DNA from: Bifiguratus adelaidae
Lineage: Eukaryota; Mucoromycota; Endogonomycetes; Endogonales
NCBI GenBank assembly: GCA_002261195.1
Contig: MVBO01000025.1
Span: 1-64,000 of the forward strand
Reading direction: 5' to 3'
DNA: 64,000 nt
Shown: one piece after another, positions 12,854-24,841 of the stretch
Layout of the letters: each line of letters opens with the position of its first letter
Position numbering within the stretch: position 1 is the first letter of the stretch
Program-made: the position numbers and the translations under genes
Notes under the pieces: generated by a model
The model's database searches: none
What the model was told of the DNA's origin: nothing
The model's input: only the letters and a program-made list of their open reading frames with translations

Positions 12854-13139
12854 ATGGAGCAAACAAATGGTAGAATAGGTTCCTCGTACGAAAAGGAACG
12901 GGATCAACTCGTACTGTCGATACATACGGTGTGTATCTTTGCAGTCAAAAGAGGCTTATGCTCACAACTGGTTTTTCGCACAGGGCCTAGATCAAGTCAT
13001 CACCAACCTCACACTCTTATCGCGCAATCTGGACTCGGTCGTCACCATCGGACGCGACTTTGACAACATCAGTGCTCTATGGACTGACTTTCATGATGCC
13101 ATCGTTCAGAAAGACGTCAACGAAAATGTTACACGATAA
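12854..13139 (+). CDS. DAD1: DASH/Dam1 complex subunit DAD1
   Basis: Small subunit of the fungal DASH ring that couples kinetochores to spindle microtubules. Two exons (12854-12928 and 12984-13139), with an intron GTGTGT…CGCACAG, give 76 residues. Exon 1 reads YEKERDQLVLSIHT. Exon 2 reads GLDQVITNLTLLSRNLDSVV then GRDFDNISALWTDFHDAI. The pattern of KERD…, N-L-N/S-R-L/S-… and the [GK][KR][DE]FENVSxLW core is the DAD1 signature. The ATG at 12854 is the first in frame; the longer ORF upstream begins only with GTG. It converges on the S9 peptidase, with 57 bp between stop codons. Confidence 0.85.
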
Positions 13140-13196
13140 AGGACACAGATTAGGTTATCATGTGTAGTATACGAAAATCTAACAACGGCTGCGGAC

Positions 13197-15317
13197 TTAG
13201 GGATCCCTTTCCAGCAGGAAATGAGATAGAAACATGTACATGCCAACCACATTACATTCAGACACCCAACGTTGTCTGAAAATATGACCTTCATTATCGC
13301 ATGCCATCCACCAAACCTTGTTGTCTCCATTGGCCTCCACGAGCTTGGCTTTCATCTTTAAGAATTCCGTGTACGGTACACGCGTGTCGTTCTTGCCTTG
13401 GGACATGAAGATGGGTTTGTTGATTTCGTGAGCGCGTGTCAAAGGAGATATCTTGTGCATAAACTCGCGCATTTCGGGGATCCGTTCGTCGCCGTATTCG
13501 ACACGTCGAAGGTCGCGCCGGTACTCGGCGGTTGTTTCCATAAAGTTCACAAAGTGGGTCACACCGCACGTCTCGACACCGCACTTTAACCGATCTCGAA
13601 AGTGGATCATGCATGCAAAGACCATGTAGCCACCGTACGAACGACCCATGACGGAGATTTTGGATGGGTCGATAGAAGGTACTGAGGTGGTGATGTAGTC
13701 GATCAATGCTCCAATGTCCTTGACAGAATCCTCGCGTTTTTCTTGGTCGTCCAGAGAAACAAACTTTTGGCCATAACCGCTGCTGCCCCGAACGTTCGGG
13801 CATATGACGACGCAACCTAGCTCGTTGCAAAGGTATTGTAGATAGAGTCGCGGATTGAACGATGGTCGGTATTGGCCTTCAGGCCCACCATGAATGAAGA
13901 TGACGACGGGCAGCTTTTGGTCAGGTTGAAAGGTGGAAAGATCTCCAGACACATAGTACTGAGGGGGAAATTGGACAAAGGCGGAGATGGGAAGGCCATC
14001 AAAGGATTTCCAGTGAATCAAGCGTTGTTGAGATACGTCGTATTCCGGTCGTGACATGGCAGTAGCTCTGTACGTTTGCCAGTCGCCCGTGTCGACATTT
14101 AGGAGATAGACCGTTCCGGGACTCATGACGGAGTCCACTTCAACGGAGAGCATATCAGGCAAGCCGCGCTCGGCAGACTTCTTGGGAAACATAATCTTGG
14201 GTATGACACCTTGAGGTATGCCTTGAGGAAAATCAACCTTGCTGACCTTGTTGGACTCGAGATCCATGCAATAGAGAACGGAATAGCCGTTTTCGTTCAC
14301 TACAAACGCCAAGTGCCGCTTGGTGAGTGCTGTCATCTCCACTTCCCAGGAAATGGGAAAGACGGATCCGCTGACGGAAGGAGTGGTGATGGGTGTGATT
14401 TCCTTGGTCTTCATATTGTAGGAGATCAATGAATTGACATCGGACATCCAGTCGGTCACCATATAGACGAGATTGGGATCGGTTATGGAGAAGCGTGCAT
14501 AACGAATGACTTGGGCAGCCTTGACGTTATCACTCTCATCCATGATTTCCTTGCCGTCAGGACCCTTCCACGGCAAAATGATTTGCTCGCACTGTTGACT
14601 TCCGTCCGTGGACACAATGAACGCTGGACAGTTGGTGATTTGAATATACTGTTGTACCAAAAGATATTTGTCATCAAGACTAAAGTCCATGGCTCCAAAC
14701 ACACCCTTGGCTGGCAGAACGCAAATGCCAGTATCATCCCGACCATCGGTCCCTGAAACAGGCGCTTTCAAGTCACGGATATACACGTTGGTATCGATAC
14801 CGTTCCCGACATTGCTCGAATAAGCGTACTTGTCCTCCTTATGCGAGAGCACGACGGCTTGGTTCCGAGTCTTCTTGGGCGTCCAACGCTCAATCTGATA
14901 CGATCCGTCTTTGCCGGGCAAGAATCGATGGATTCCCCAGGCTTCTTCACCGTTATCGTCCATGAGAAAGAGGGCGCCACCTTGTCGCCATTGTCCCTTG
15001 TCGTCATAGTCTCCGGGAATCGGCGTCCACTGCGCGATAGTCCTTCCCGTGCCGTTACCGGTTACCTTCGTGATCTGCTGGCGTTGAGCGTCCGGATCAC
15101 TCGCATAGTGCACCTCGGCTGTCGTTTGACCTTCGGGAACCGTCAGATAGTAGAGTCCATAGGGATGTTGCCCAGCGTTCGCCGGATGCTCAAAGGCAAA
15201 CGTGTTATTCGGCTGGACCGCCTTACGGTACTTCTCAAACTTGTCCCAGACATGCTGAGGGATAGGCGGTATGTTGTGGGTATCAATACCTCTAGGAAAC
15301 ACGTTTTCTATTGTCAT
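13197..15317 (-). CDS. prolyl-oligopeptidase-family serine peptidase (S9)
   Basis: A single-exon protein of 706 residues: an N-terminal beta-propeller-like region followed by an S9 alpha/beta-hydrolase domain. The catalytic serine sits in GRSYGGYMVF (about residue 558), the aspartate in SQGKNDTRVPY (about 644) and the histidine in DNEGHIFRQR (about 678). The oxyanion region FIHGGPEGQYRPSFNPR is also clear. The start is the ATG at 15315-15317 (MTIENVFPRG), directly after a pyrimidine-rich leader. The hydrophobic extension that reads further upstream has only a GTG and is most likely 5' UTR, so I do not call a signal peptide. It is probably cytosolic and acts on short peptides or acyl-aminoacyl peptides; the substrate cannot be told. 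Its leader abuts the metallothionein 3' end, 108 bp upstream. Confidence 0.9.
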   Translation of the reverse strand: MTIENVFPRGIDTHNIPPIPQHVWDKFEKYRKAVQPNNTFAFEHPANAGQHPYGLYYLTVPEGQTTAEVHYASDPDAQRQQITKVTGNGTGRTIAQWTPIPGDYDDKGQWRQGGALFLMDDNGEEAWGIHRFLPGKDGSYQIERWTPKKTRNQAVVLSHKEDKYAYSSNVGNGIDTNVYIRDLKAPVSGTDGRDDTGICVLPAKGVFGAMDFSLDDKYLLVQQYIQITNCPAFIVSTDGSQQCEQIILPWKGPDGKEIMDESDNVKAAQVIRYARFSITDPNLVYMVTDWMSDVNSLISYNMKTKEITPITTPSVSGSVFPISWEVEMTALTKRHLAFVVNENGYSVLYCMDLESNKVSKVDFPQGIPQGVIPKIMFPKKSAERGLPDMLSVEVDSVMSPGTVYLLNVDTGDWQTYRATAMSRPEYDVSQQRLIHWKSFDGLPISAFVQFPPQYYVSGDLSTFQPDQKLPVVIFIHGGPEGQYRPSFNPRLYLQYLCNELGCVVICPNVRGSSGYGQKFVSLDDQEKREDSVKDIGALIDYITTSVPSIDPSKISVMGRSYGGYMVFACMIHFRDRLKCGVETCGVTHFVNFMETTAEYRRDLRRVEYGDERIPEMREFMHKISPLTRAHEINKPIFMSQGKNDTRVPYTEFLKMKAKLVEANGDNKVWWMACDNEGHIFRQRWVSECNVVGMYMFLSHFLLERDP

Positions 15318-15425
15318 GCTAAGGAGAAGCGAGAAAGACAAAAAGAGGAGTAGAGTAAGAGAAAAGCGCAAAGGAGGTGCGACATCCACATCCCCGATGT
15401 CTCGGCACCGAATCCTCGGATCTTA

Positions 15426-15663
15426 TTATTCGGAAGTACAGTTGCATTGTTCTCCACATTGACATCCATTTCCTGAGCCTTTGCATGAACAGGCAGTGTT
15501 ATGCTTATTGCTACATCCAGGGCACTTGCACGCGCTACCACACGGGCATTGTCCTTGAGCAGTAGCACACCTAGGGAATGTTGAGCCACGGACACCGATT
15601 GTCGTCCAATACTTACGTGCACTTTCCAGAAGTCGTGCAAGAGCAAGCCTTGGGTTCAACCAT
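15426..15663 (-). CDS. metallothionein (63 aa, 15 cysteines)
   Basis: Small cysteine-rich metal-binding protein. Exon 1 (15663-15617) encodes MVEPKACSCTTSGKC. A 46-nt intron (GTAAGT…CCCTAG) follows, then exon 2 (15570-15426). The spliced protein has 15 Cys, almost all as CxC pairs: ACSC, KCTC, QCPC, ACKC, GC, ACSC, GCQC, QCNC. Apart from one His it has no aromatic residues, as expected for a metallothionein that binds Cu(I) or Zn/Cd in the cytosol. It is too short and split to be seen as one ORF: the unspliced reading replaces the N-terminal CxC block. A TATA box lies about 50 bp upstream, suggesting inducible expression; I see no certain metal-response element. Confidence 0.9.
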
Positions 15664-15834
15664 TGTGCCAGTAAGAGGTTAATGTTGCTCTTATAGACAA
15701 TTGGGGGGGGGGTTTTTTATACCCTGCAAGAGGGCGCTTCGTCCGACGTCACATTTCATCACTCCTTGCCCTAACCCTTGTTTTGGGAAGGTTTGAGGGA
15801 GTCGGGGCACATGAACAATGTGGAAATGTTGCTT
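15664..15834 (-). promoter_or_regulatory. metallothionein promoter with TATA box and C10 tract
   Basis: On the minus strand a TATAAAAAA box (plus-strand 15713-15721) is followed directly by a run of ten C (plus-strand G at 15703-15712), then 40 bp of leader to the ATG. The homopolymer sits exactly between TATA and the expected initiation site. A near-CRE CGACGTCAC is at about 15744-15752 on the plus strand. Confidence 0.6.
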
Positions 15835-17288
15835 TTATTGGAATTTTTGTTCTAGGGGTTGGATGTGATGCTTTGGGAAATGAACACTAAAGACATAAGA
15901 ATGACGGCTAGGGAATTATTGAGTTAATGGGTCTGCAAAGGGGTATAAACTTACGTTTCCAATTCAATCTTGCCCGTTGTCAGGTCAATACGAACCGGTA
16001 CTTCGTTATCTCTAGTGTCGAAAGAAACATGAAAGCCCCTTTCAGACAAGACATCCATGATCATCGCTACCATATCGTCATCTTTCAATAAAGGAGAATC
16101 ACTGCCACAAATTAGAATGCATGACAGGTGACCGGCCAGACTTACCTTCGCACAAGAGCATGGCCAGATATGGCATTTCGCCGTATGTGCGGAATCATCT
16201 CCTTTTCGATAAACGACACAGCCTTGCTTAAACCGTCGGCGTTGGCTTCCTGCCAATGCTCCAATCTGGCGATCAAATCCTGTCTTGCATGAATTCCAAT
16301 CTTGGCGGCTAGGGGGATGTGATTAATGGTATCATAGGTATCGGATTCTAGTTCTAAAGAAGACTGATATTCGAACTCTTTGAGGATGATGTGCATGACT
16401 TGTTCAATGCTGCCGACAGCATTGATGAGATCTGAAACGCATTTAAGTATCATTCAGATGGCTTTGTGATGACCAAAAACTTACGGAATGGGAAAATTTT
16501 GGACAATTTAAGAAGAGCGCCGTAATGGGCTTTGAAAATGGCGTACCTGGCACGGATGAGCGTCTCGTCGCTGTCGGTAACACGCTCTTCCAACAATTGG
16601 CCTTGCCCAGTGCGCTTCACCTGTGCATTGTGCTCTCGTATAGCTTTACCCCTGGCCAGTTGACGTTGAACACTAATGTCTTCGTCCACGTACAAGACCG
16701 CAATGCGAAATACGGGACGTCTGCAAAACCATTAGCATGCAGCAGCGTCCACTTGATACCATAATACTTGCGGATATTGGTCGCGGGCAGGAGTGTTCCA
16801 AAACTTGGTACGAAGCTCTTGCATCTTATCATACAAGAGTTTGAGACATTCGACCTGGATTTCAGTCCGTGGAAATCCGTCTACAAGCACGCCTACACTT
16901 GGATCGCCTTTCAGAAGGGCATGGAAGAGCATCTCCAACACCATCTTGTCGCTTATCATCTGGCCCTTGTTGATCAATTCCTTACACTCTGGCGTGGTAA
17001 GGAGCTCCGACATGTGAATAGGTGGGTTCGTGATGCCACGGGAGCGTAAGATAGATGGCGTATGCGTTCCTTTGCCTGATCCGGGGGCGCCCATTAGAAA
17101 GGTGATCTCACGTGGCATGTGAATATCTTCCAGGCCATAGTGATCTTCAATGTTCTTCCAAGCCTGATTGAAGATCAGCTTGGCGTCCTTGATCTCCTTT
17201 GCTCTGGAATCCGTTGATAAGTCGTTTGTCGCGATGTTGATTAGGTTGTCTTACCGATTGTCTGATTGCTCTTCCGAATGGACGACAT
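15835..17288 (-). CDS. adenylate-kinase-like P-loop NMP kinase family protein
   Basis: Nucleoside-monophosphate-kinase fold protein. The first exon is MSSIRKSNQTI; an intron ending at CCAGAG restores AKEIKDAKLIFNQAWKNIED. The P-loop FLMGAPGSGKGTHTPS follows, then the NMP-binding region (INKGQMISDKMV) and VLVDGFPRTEIQVECL, the adenylate kinase signature. A long C-terminal extension (RLEHWQEANADGLSKAVSF … VPVRIDLTTGKIELET) makes it longer than simple adenylate kinases (about 200 aa). A naive reading stops at 15951, but that TAA lies inside a GTAAGT donor. Splicing a 47-nt intron (acceptor CCCTAG) adds RHSYVFSVHFPKHHI and ends at 15835-15837. Enzyme activity is inferred from the fold, and the lid region looks divergent. 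Confidence 0.75.
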
Positions 17289-17910
17289 CCTGATTTACAA
17301 CCGCAGCCGATACCGGATCTAGACGATGGAAGCTATATAAGCAATCGTGCGCACCTTTGGTAATGGCCACCCACATTTTCTAGAAGAAGAGGAGGAGTGG
17401 AGCGCCGGCATGCGAGAGAAAAAGGCTCGGTAACTAGATGACCTGAAAGCACTTGCCACGTGGTGTTCATGATAGGCGCCAGTTTCGGTAGGGATTGTGA
17501 GAGGACGAACAAGAGGAGGTAGGCCCAGACGGACTTGGACGGTCCTGGAAATAGCGCCCACACCACGTAGACATGAGGCCCTTGCCTTTACGAGTTGAGT
17601 GGCATGGCAGCAGCATTGACCAGGTACGGTGCTCCCTATAAGGTAATACAGCATTGCAGGAATGTGCTGAGCGTCTAAAAGGCGGCGAAGACTCGATAGT
17701 AAGAAAGTTAGGTTCGTAAACAGCGCTCTGGCATGAGCAGAGAGCAACAAGGAAAGCGAAGAGTGTTGTCTCACTGACTTTCAAAAAGGTTGCCTTTTAA
17801 GGAAGCTGGCTTTTGCCCCCATTGTTTTGATCAGGGGACATGCTATTATTTCTAGCGCGTGTTTTCGCGTTTACTCGTTAGTGCTATGTCGTATACTAAT
17901 ACACGAGGAC
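17289..17910. other. intergenic region between the kinase-like gene and chitin synthase; TATA at 17333-17341
   Basis: About 620 bp. A minus-strand TATA box (CTTATATAG) lies about 45 bp upstream of the kinase-like ATG. Open frames on the minus strand between 17320 and 17784 include one beginning with a secretory-like MKVSETTLFAFLVALCSC, but codons and splice signals do not build a coherent gene. I treat this as promoter sequence, with a small chance of a short gene. Confidence 0.4.
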
Positions 17911-20900
17911 CTATTTTATGGACTTATGCTGAAATGCTTCGGTTTTGGCTTTAAACCGCCCTTGATCCATCGGCAGGTGTGGTTGTGACCGATTGGCCGG
18001 AAGAGTGTGGAAAGGTCTGTCTAGATTTCGCTCAAAGGATCTGCGCCGTTTAGGTTGTTTTGCTTTCGAAGGTGACAGGAAGGCTGCTGGTTGCGCTGGC
18101 AAGGCAACTGAACCGGAAAAGTTGCGCTGCATTGTATGTGAAATGGCGGTGAGGGGTGAAGGTGCTAGTAACATGGCAGGACTACTCGTTCCAGAGCCAT
18201 GACGAGCATCCTCCGGTATGTAAATGCTGGAATGTTGTGACGGACTCATTGGTGGCTGGTAATGTGACTGACCAGTGAAGAAGCTAGAAGACGATGCCGT
18301 TGAAGGTTTCCTGTCATCATGTAATGTGCTGTTTTGTGTTGAGCCAGAAGAGGTGGACGCTCTTGCATTCATAACTCCGGCATCATAGTGTGACCTAACC
18401 TGAGAGACAGGTGTACTTGGACTGCTTGATGTTATCGCAATAGCCCCACCTCCATGACCTCGGTACATTGCACCTCGGGATCCTGATGGTGCTGGAGATC
18501 TTCGATATGGTGCCTTGTAGCCCCGACTGAGGGCTATGCGCTCCCACTCCCATTCATCCCACTTCTTCATGATGATCTGAGATGAATCAAATTCACCCTC
18601 CTTTTCACCGTGAGCTGTCGGAGCCTTCTCTCCTGCGACTTTTCGTGTAGCACCCCATGTAAAATCGTCGAAGTGCCAGAAGGCGTAGATTGGGAGGACA
18701 AAGTTCCAGATGGGAAGCGCACAGAGGTAGATAAACATCCAACCAATATAGACAATTTTCCGCGTTGTAATGACGATCAATAAGGCCGGTCCACCAATCA
18801 TAACAGCCAATTGCAGAAGAGGTACCCATTGCGGAGACTGTAATATGATGGTTTGCACGATCAAATACGCCGTGAAGGTAATGGCGGCGGGTAATACCAC
18901 CGTGCCGATGAGCTCCATCAAGACGGCGAATTGCATGCTGAGACAAGCGATGCCACAGAGATCGGACACCAGAACTAGTTCCATAAGATTGTGTACAGTT
19001 GAGTTGATCCAGCGCCGCCGCTGAGAGAGAAGAACCGAGAATGTATCTGGAACAACCGTCTTGCATATTGCTTGTGGTAGAAACACCATCTGCCTTTTGG
19101 GAAATGTACGCAACATGAGCGTACTCAAAAATCGATCTTCACCAAGTAGAAGAAGATTTTTGGCATGCAATGTTGTCACGACGTTCTGGTTGTACTCTAT
19201 CACAATGTCTGGATTGGCGAGTAATGGCACCCAGCCGCCATTTTTGGGTGCTTTGAGTCGGTAAAGGCAGAAACAGCCGGGCAAGCATGTCACACCGCCA
19301 AAGACAGATTCGAATGCTTTAGCGTAATGGTGTGAGATGTAGTATTCAAAAACTTGAATAGCTGTAACCCCTACGGAAGGCGATGTTAATGATAATGAAT
19401 AGCAATTGCACAGTTTGGCTTACAAGATGAGCGCTTGTTAGCTATCCGTGTTTCACCGCATAGGCCCATGATGGAGGTATCATTCACCATTGCGGCCACC
19501 ATTGCCGAAAGAGACTCTGGCATGACCTTGGTATCTGCATCAACCTGGAACAGTGTAAACAATTTGTCGAATGGCAGACTAACAAAGCATACCAGGAGCA
19601 CGAGTTCAAAGTTATCTGGATTAACGCCACCCATAATATGGCGTATCTTGGTGAATATCTCAAAGTCCAATTCAGTGAGTCGATCGTTGAACAAAATGCG
19701 TTGGTAGAATGACATGAGGATCAATTGTGAATCTCGCTTGCCGCGATTGCCTGGTTTCTGAGCCGTTCGTCGTTCTTCATCTGTTCCGCATTTCACAATT
19801 AAAATGGCTGGTATTCTCGCATTTTTGTGCACATAGTGCCCGGCGTACTAAAGCAGTATACTTAGCCAGGCTATCACCCGATGTCTGCCCGAACTTACGA
19901 CTTTAGCCATGTTGAGTCGTTTCTCACCATCGGCAATGGCAATATAGCGACAGGGTTGCGGGTCAGCGTATTGTGGGTCAATGTCGAGCATGCTGATGCA
20001 GATATCGGGTGTGGACATTGTTTCTCCCGATCCTGTAATCAACCCATCGGCAATGATAAAGAATATCTGAGCATAGTTAGCGCCAGCTAATTAGGATCCC
20101 ATTATTATACAAACCTTGTACTTATCAGAATAGGTTGTCTCGGCCAGGCTATCCAAAGTTGTGAACAGTGAAGCTTTTCCTTCAGAGTAGCAGGTCACCA
20201 TCATCAGCGTATACAGTTTTGTTGGGTCAGTTAATGGATCCACAATTGCACCACTGTTGAATTGACCGCTACTGTCGCTTTTTGAAGATGAAAAGAGCCG
20301 ACTGGAACCGAAGGATGATGGAAGCGATGCAGAAGATTCAATGTGTTGAAATTGGTCGGCAACAGTTTTCGACATGGACTGCGTGTTATTGCTGTTTAAA
20401 ACGTTGGATGGCATGGGAAGCTGGACAAGTTGATGTCTTCCTCTTTTGCGTACCAGTCTTCCTGCGATGAACCATTGGAAGGTTAGGGCCATTGTGAAGC
20501 GGACTATAATGAGCCCGATAATGACAATTAATGTCAGATACATAATTGCCTGAGCGGCAAAACATCCCATCGTTTCGGATGCAATGACACCTGCTGTATA
20601 CCGCGCCTGTATACAAGCGATGGCCTGCTTTGTCTCTGGTAGTTCTGAAAGAAGATAGGATCCATCATTTCCTTGAGACGATAAAAGTGCTGTGTCTGTT
20701 GCTTCGCCGAAAAATTCTTCGTTCGAAGCAATGTAGTCGGATATGTTGAGGACTAAGAATTTGGTGAGCTGGACGCAATCGTTTTCAACTGCTGAGCCTA
20801 CCTGTGTCCCCATAGACAAGCAGTGGCGCTGATTCATGGAAACCGTTGATTGCATTTGGGAGCAAGTCGGACCATTCAAATGTTACCCAAGCGTCCGATT

Positions 20901-21907
20901 TGTAAAACTCTTGTAGGTCAGTGAGAGGAAGACACGAGTTGTCTGGTTTTGAAATTGAACCTCCTGAACTTGTGTGTAAGCCGGCAAGTCTATGCATGAT
21001 GTACAATGCGCTGCTCACCATACGGTCCTTTAACAATGCATGGATATCGCAACGTTCCTTGACCTCGTGGATAGTTGCGATCTACGTACACACAAGAGTT
21101 CGCTTCACTATCCCCATCGAACAATGCACTAATGTCCTCATTTTGGTACTCTTCCGTAAGATTAATGTTCTGCTTTGCCAGATATTGCTGTACTGGAGCG
21201 AATGGGTAAACGTTGCCGTAGACTGTAACTGTATTTCCGCGCCAAGTCCTCTGTAATTGAAATGGAGGATTTGTGGATTGTGTTGTGAATGGATAGGCGA
21301 CTCTTTGAACGCTACACAATACTCGTTGCAGGCCAAACGTGACGAAAGCCAAGACGGCCCAAAAGAATACAATGATGTAGCAAAGGGTCAGCTAAAATGG
21401 GACAGCAAAATTGAGTATGATTGGGCCGTTAATGATTTCATCTGTCATGCTTACCTTCTCTCGGAAAGCTTGCTGCGTCAGCGCATCCTTTTTGCCGCAG
21501 CAAGTACTGAGAAGCCACGGAAAGCAGCAAAAAGTTGCAATTTGCGCAAAGAGCTCCCAAGCCGAATGGTCAGGTGATGGTCCAATCAGAGGTGCTTTCT
21601 TTGATCGTTGTTTTGGCCGCAAGGGTGCCCCATGCACCATGTTGCGCAATTCCGCCATCTGATCCGGCTCTCTGATATTTCCTGATTGTCGAGGACGCTG
21701 CTTTTCTAACGGGGTCAATGACGACCGCCGACTTATCGCGGTGGCTGTTGAGATGGTCGTCTCTGGGTAAATCCCAATATTCAAGTCATGCATTCCGTTG
21801 GTGTCACGATGTGTCTTTGATCCGTCGCGCTCGCTCTCGGCCTTGTGCTTTATGTCATTGTCTTTACTAGATTGTAGACCTTCATTCCGGTCATCGTCGT
21901 CGTGCAT
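17911..21907 (-). CDS. CHS3: chitin synthase, class IV (Chs3-like, division 2, GT2)
   Basis: Processive plasma-membrane GT2 enzyme polymerising GlcNAc from UDP-GlcNAc. An acidic, disordered N-terminus (from ATG 21905-21907, [12 protein letters not shown]) precedes a first membrane segment ([20 protein letters not shown]). Then come an extracytosolic region ([17 protein letters not shown]) and further helices near 20540. The catalytic part has [40 protein letters not shown] (D,D), [19 protein letters not shown] and the [16 protein letters not shown] signature, followed by a C-terminal membrane cluster (18650-18990). The tail (17911-18560) is Ser/Pro/His-rich and disordered, ending AFQHKSIK. 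About ten introns of 50-70 nt interrupt it. The class assignment comes from the [18 protein letters not shown] context; there is no myosin motor domain. Confidence 0.9.
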
Positions 21908-22558
21908 GGCATCCACCTATTGATCAAATAAGCAAGGAAATCGCACGAGAGCGAGATGAACAGAACCTGAGAAAGAGGAGAAATGTTCAATTGGTCGACG
22001 GTACCATGGGGGCCATGGTTGCGTGCAAAGCTCATGATTATGTACTAATCCAATCACAATTGCATAATACCTGCAGCGCACCCTTCTCTCCTGCGCGACT
22101 ATCCGCTTGACAAGATGGCTTGTTTGAAAAAGAACGTACGCACAATTCGTTCGCATTCCAGTGCAATATGCAGCCAGGAGCAAAGGGGGATCCCAAATGA
22201 CAATGGAAATGGGCGGCACTCCCAAATTTGGTCATCTCCTTTTCAGGGAGCGTCCAACATGCACTGTGAGCTGTGTGTACCGAATTCTATCGTCTTGGCT
22301 CTTGGCGGTTCACACTGGCAACGTGTAAGAGCCGCAGCTCCTAATCGCTTCGCAACTAGTCTGTGAATCTATTTTTGAGCCCAACAAATCGATTTTCTGA
22401 ACCTTGCCTTATTTTGTGAAAATGGTCAGACAATAATCTGGAAGAGAGCAAAAGTAATCTATTGCTTCGGGAGCTGCAGTTACAGACTGTGCATGATATA
22501 AAAGTACAGTGTGGCTTGCTTGTGGGGGTGATCTATGTTTCGTATCTCATCGACGCAT
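21908..22558. other. intergenic region upstream of chitin synthase
   Basis: About 650 bp between the chitin synthase start and the UTP5 stop, both on the minus strand. It presumably holds the chitin synthase promoter and the UTP5 3' UTR. No ORF with coding character was seen on either strand. Confidence 0.5.
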
Positions 22559-24841
22559 TCAATCTGAGAGATCGTCTTCGTCTTCCTCGTCCTCATCATC
22601 TTCGTCTTCTTGTTCTTCATCATCGCCCTCATCCAAGGACATCTGAGGTGGAGAAGGGAAAGTCAGCATGGAATACCACTCATGAAGATTGAACCTACTT
22701 CTCCGGGGATACCAGCCATATCGGCGTCACTATCGGCGTCCATCTCATCCTCACCATCTTCGAAATCGGCGAGCGCGTCCTCGTCTTCGCTAACATCGTC
22801 TTCTTCATTATATATGTTGATAGCTTCATTAGTGATATCTTCAGCCTTGTATTGCTGTCGCATCGCAATCTGAGATTGTACAAGATCAAGGCGACCTTGC
22901 AGATTGAGCAATTTGTTGAATCCGGAAAGCCGAGAGTCGAGCGCTTGATAGAAGTTCGACAGCTGTTTAACTAAATTGGGTACCTAGATGCCAATAAGTC
23001 AAAGGACAACCAATGCATGGGAGACGAGCTTAGCTTACCGTCATCAAATATGCTGCATGGATCAGCAATACGGCTTTGATCCACTCAAGCAAAGCCGGTC
23101 CTCGGTTTGGTTTGACTTGGAATTTAGTAATGAGTTGCGTTAAGAAGGGAATGACATAGGCGGTGGGAAGTCGACGCACAGTATTTCGAATGATGTCAGG
23201 ATCTGTGTGGGCAAGACATGCCTCCAGCAATTGAACGTCATTTGAATGCAATGCCTGGACTAGCATTTGCTGGAGTGAGTTTGCTTTTGGCGTCTGGACG
23301 CGCCTAGCTTGTGATTTGCGCGTCTTTGTATCATCTACAGCGCTCTCAGCCATCGCCAGATCTTGCAGTTTCTCTTCCAATGTTTGTCCATTGGCGGTAC
23401 CATTGGGCAAATCCTCCAAATCACCATCAGGGACAGTTTGATCAGGGAAACCGAAATCAACTTGACCCAAAACCCTCACGCCAGATTCGTCATAAGCCTT
23501 TTGCGTAGCTTTTAGGTTGTTGGCGGCAAGTGCTTCATCGTCGATTAGATAACCAGAGATAAGTTGTCTAGTGAGGTCGATCTCTTTTATGATTTCACCT
23601 CGATCATCTATGTATCGCTATATCGGATAAGCGATCAATCGAGATTTCCTCCAAGAGCGCCATTGATACATACCACAATTTCAAAGATGGGTTTGATAGC
23701 AGAGTTGCGAGCTATGAGCACCTCGCCGCTTTGCGCGAGAAAGGTTGCGGAAAGAATTGGTATCGTGGACGCGTCCTTATCGGAAAGAACTCTTATGGAC
23801 GACTCTGAGAAGCGAACAGAGCTCTTCTTCTTTCGGCCCAGTTTGGATGCTGCGGTGGAAGACGCGGATGATGCATTTTGCCATAGATGTACAACGCCCT
23901 CTTCGGTGATTGCAAGCACAGCATCATTCGCTTCGCTCAAGTCAACATGAATGAGATCATTGTCAGCTGCCAACTCTGCCAAAAGAAGTTTATCCTTTTG
24001 TTCGGCGGTTGTATCCCAGACATTGATAAAACGATCATGCTCGGCTGCAGAAACGAAAAAGTCATCGTCGCTTGAGAAAATAATGTTGGTGACATTGTTT
24101 GCGTGGCCAGAGTATGTCTGGGTATAGTAAGTACGATTAGTACACCTACTAGTACTGATGCGCAATTTATACGTACTTGTATAAGTGATTGATTTTTCAG
24201 GTTCCAAAGTTGAATCGAGTGTCCTGCAGCGAGCAGTTTCGTTTCGTCATTGCTCAGCGCCAGCTTGTTGATCTTTTGTCCTTCTACTTTCCATTTACTA
24301 GCAGAACGCTTTAGGAGCCTATATTGGACGCTCAATCGTTCGTCTCTCACCTTGTTACCGAAGCCTCTACAACATTCCATGCGACGATTTGAGAGTCCTC
24401 TCCAACTGAGTAGGCAACTTTGCCGCTTCTCGACATCACCACATCCGTCACCGGAGCTGTGTGCCCTCCATTTAGAGTGGCTGTGAGCGTTCCATGAGCC
24501 AAAGAGTAGATGCCAATAGTGCCGTTTTGAAGACCAATAGCGATCACCTTTGAAGGCGCTGTTGATGATTTCGCTGACCGTGCCTTTTTTGCAACTGGTT
24601 CATGAGTTGGCGAAACACCCCAACGCAAGCACGTAAACTTGTCAGCTTGAGGAGAACTAAAGTCTCTTTTGACCGTTGAGTTTTGCGTATCAAATATGCG
24701 TAGCCGATGGAGATCTACACCTTGCGTTACTAGCGCAAAGTTCTCAGCTGGTACATTATCGAAAGCCAACAATACTGCGTCGTTGGGCTTTGATAGCGCC
24801 TCCGAGTCCACCTTGGGCTTATACTGTGGTTTCCTGCCCAT
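22559..24841 (-). CDS. UTP5: U3 snoRNP/SSU-processome t-UTP subunit UTP5 (WDR43)
   Basis: WD40 protein of the t-UTP subcomplex needed for pre-18S rRNA transcription and processing in the nucleolus. The start ATG is 24839-24841 (MGRKPQYKPKV). WD repeats include IAIGLQNGTIGIYSLAHGTL, GGHTAPVTDVVMSRSGKVAY, YSGHANNVTNIIFSSDDDFF and DRFINVWDTTAEQKDK. The C-terminal UTP12 domain (about 22920-23280) reads LLEACLAHTDPDIIRNTVRR … FLTQLITKFQVKPNRGPALL. The tail is a long Asp/Glu run spliced across an intron at about 22627-22685 and ending EDDLSD at 22559. The acidic tail and UTP12 domain match WDR43/UTP5. About five short introns. Confidence 0.88.

Noticed and set aside
15318-15389. Signal peptide for the S9 peptidase
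   Set aside because: The hydrophobic extension starts only with GTG and corresponds to the pyrimidine-rich leader just before the true ATG.
17320-17784. Small secreted protein with an MKVSETTLFAFLVALCSC start
   Set aside because: The three minus-strand frames compete, no splice model gives a coherent product, and the stretch lies in the promoter of the kinase-like gene.
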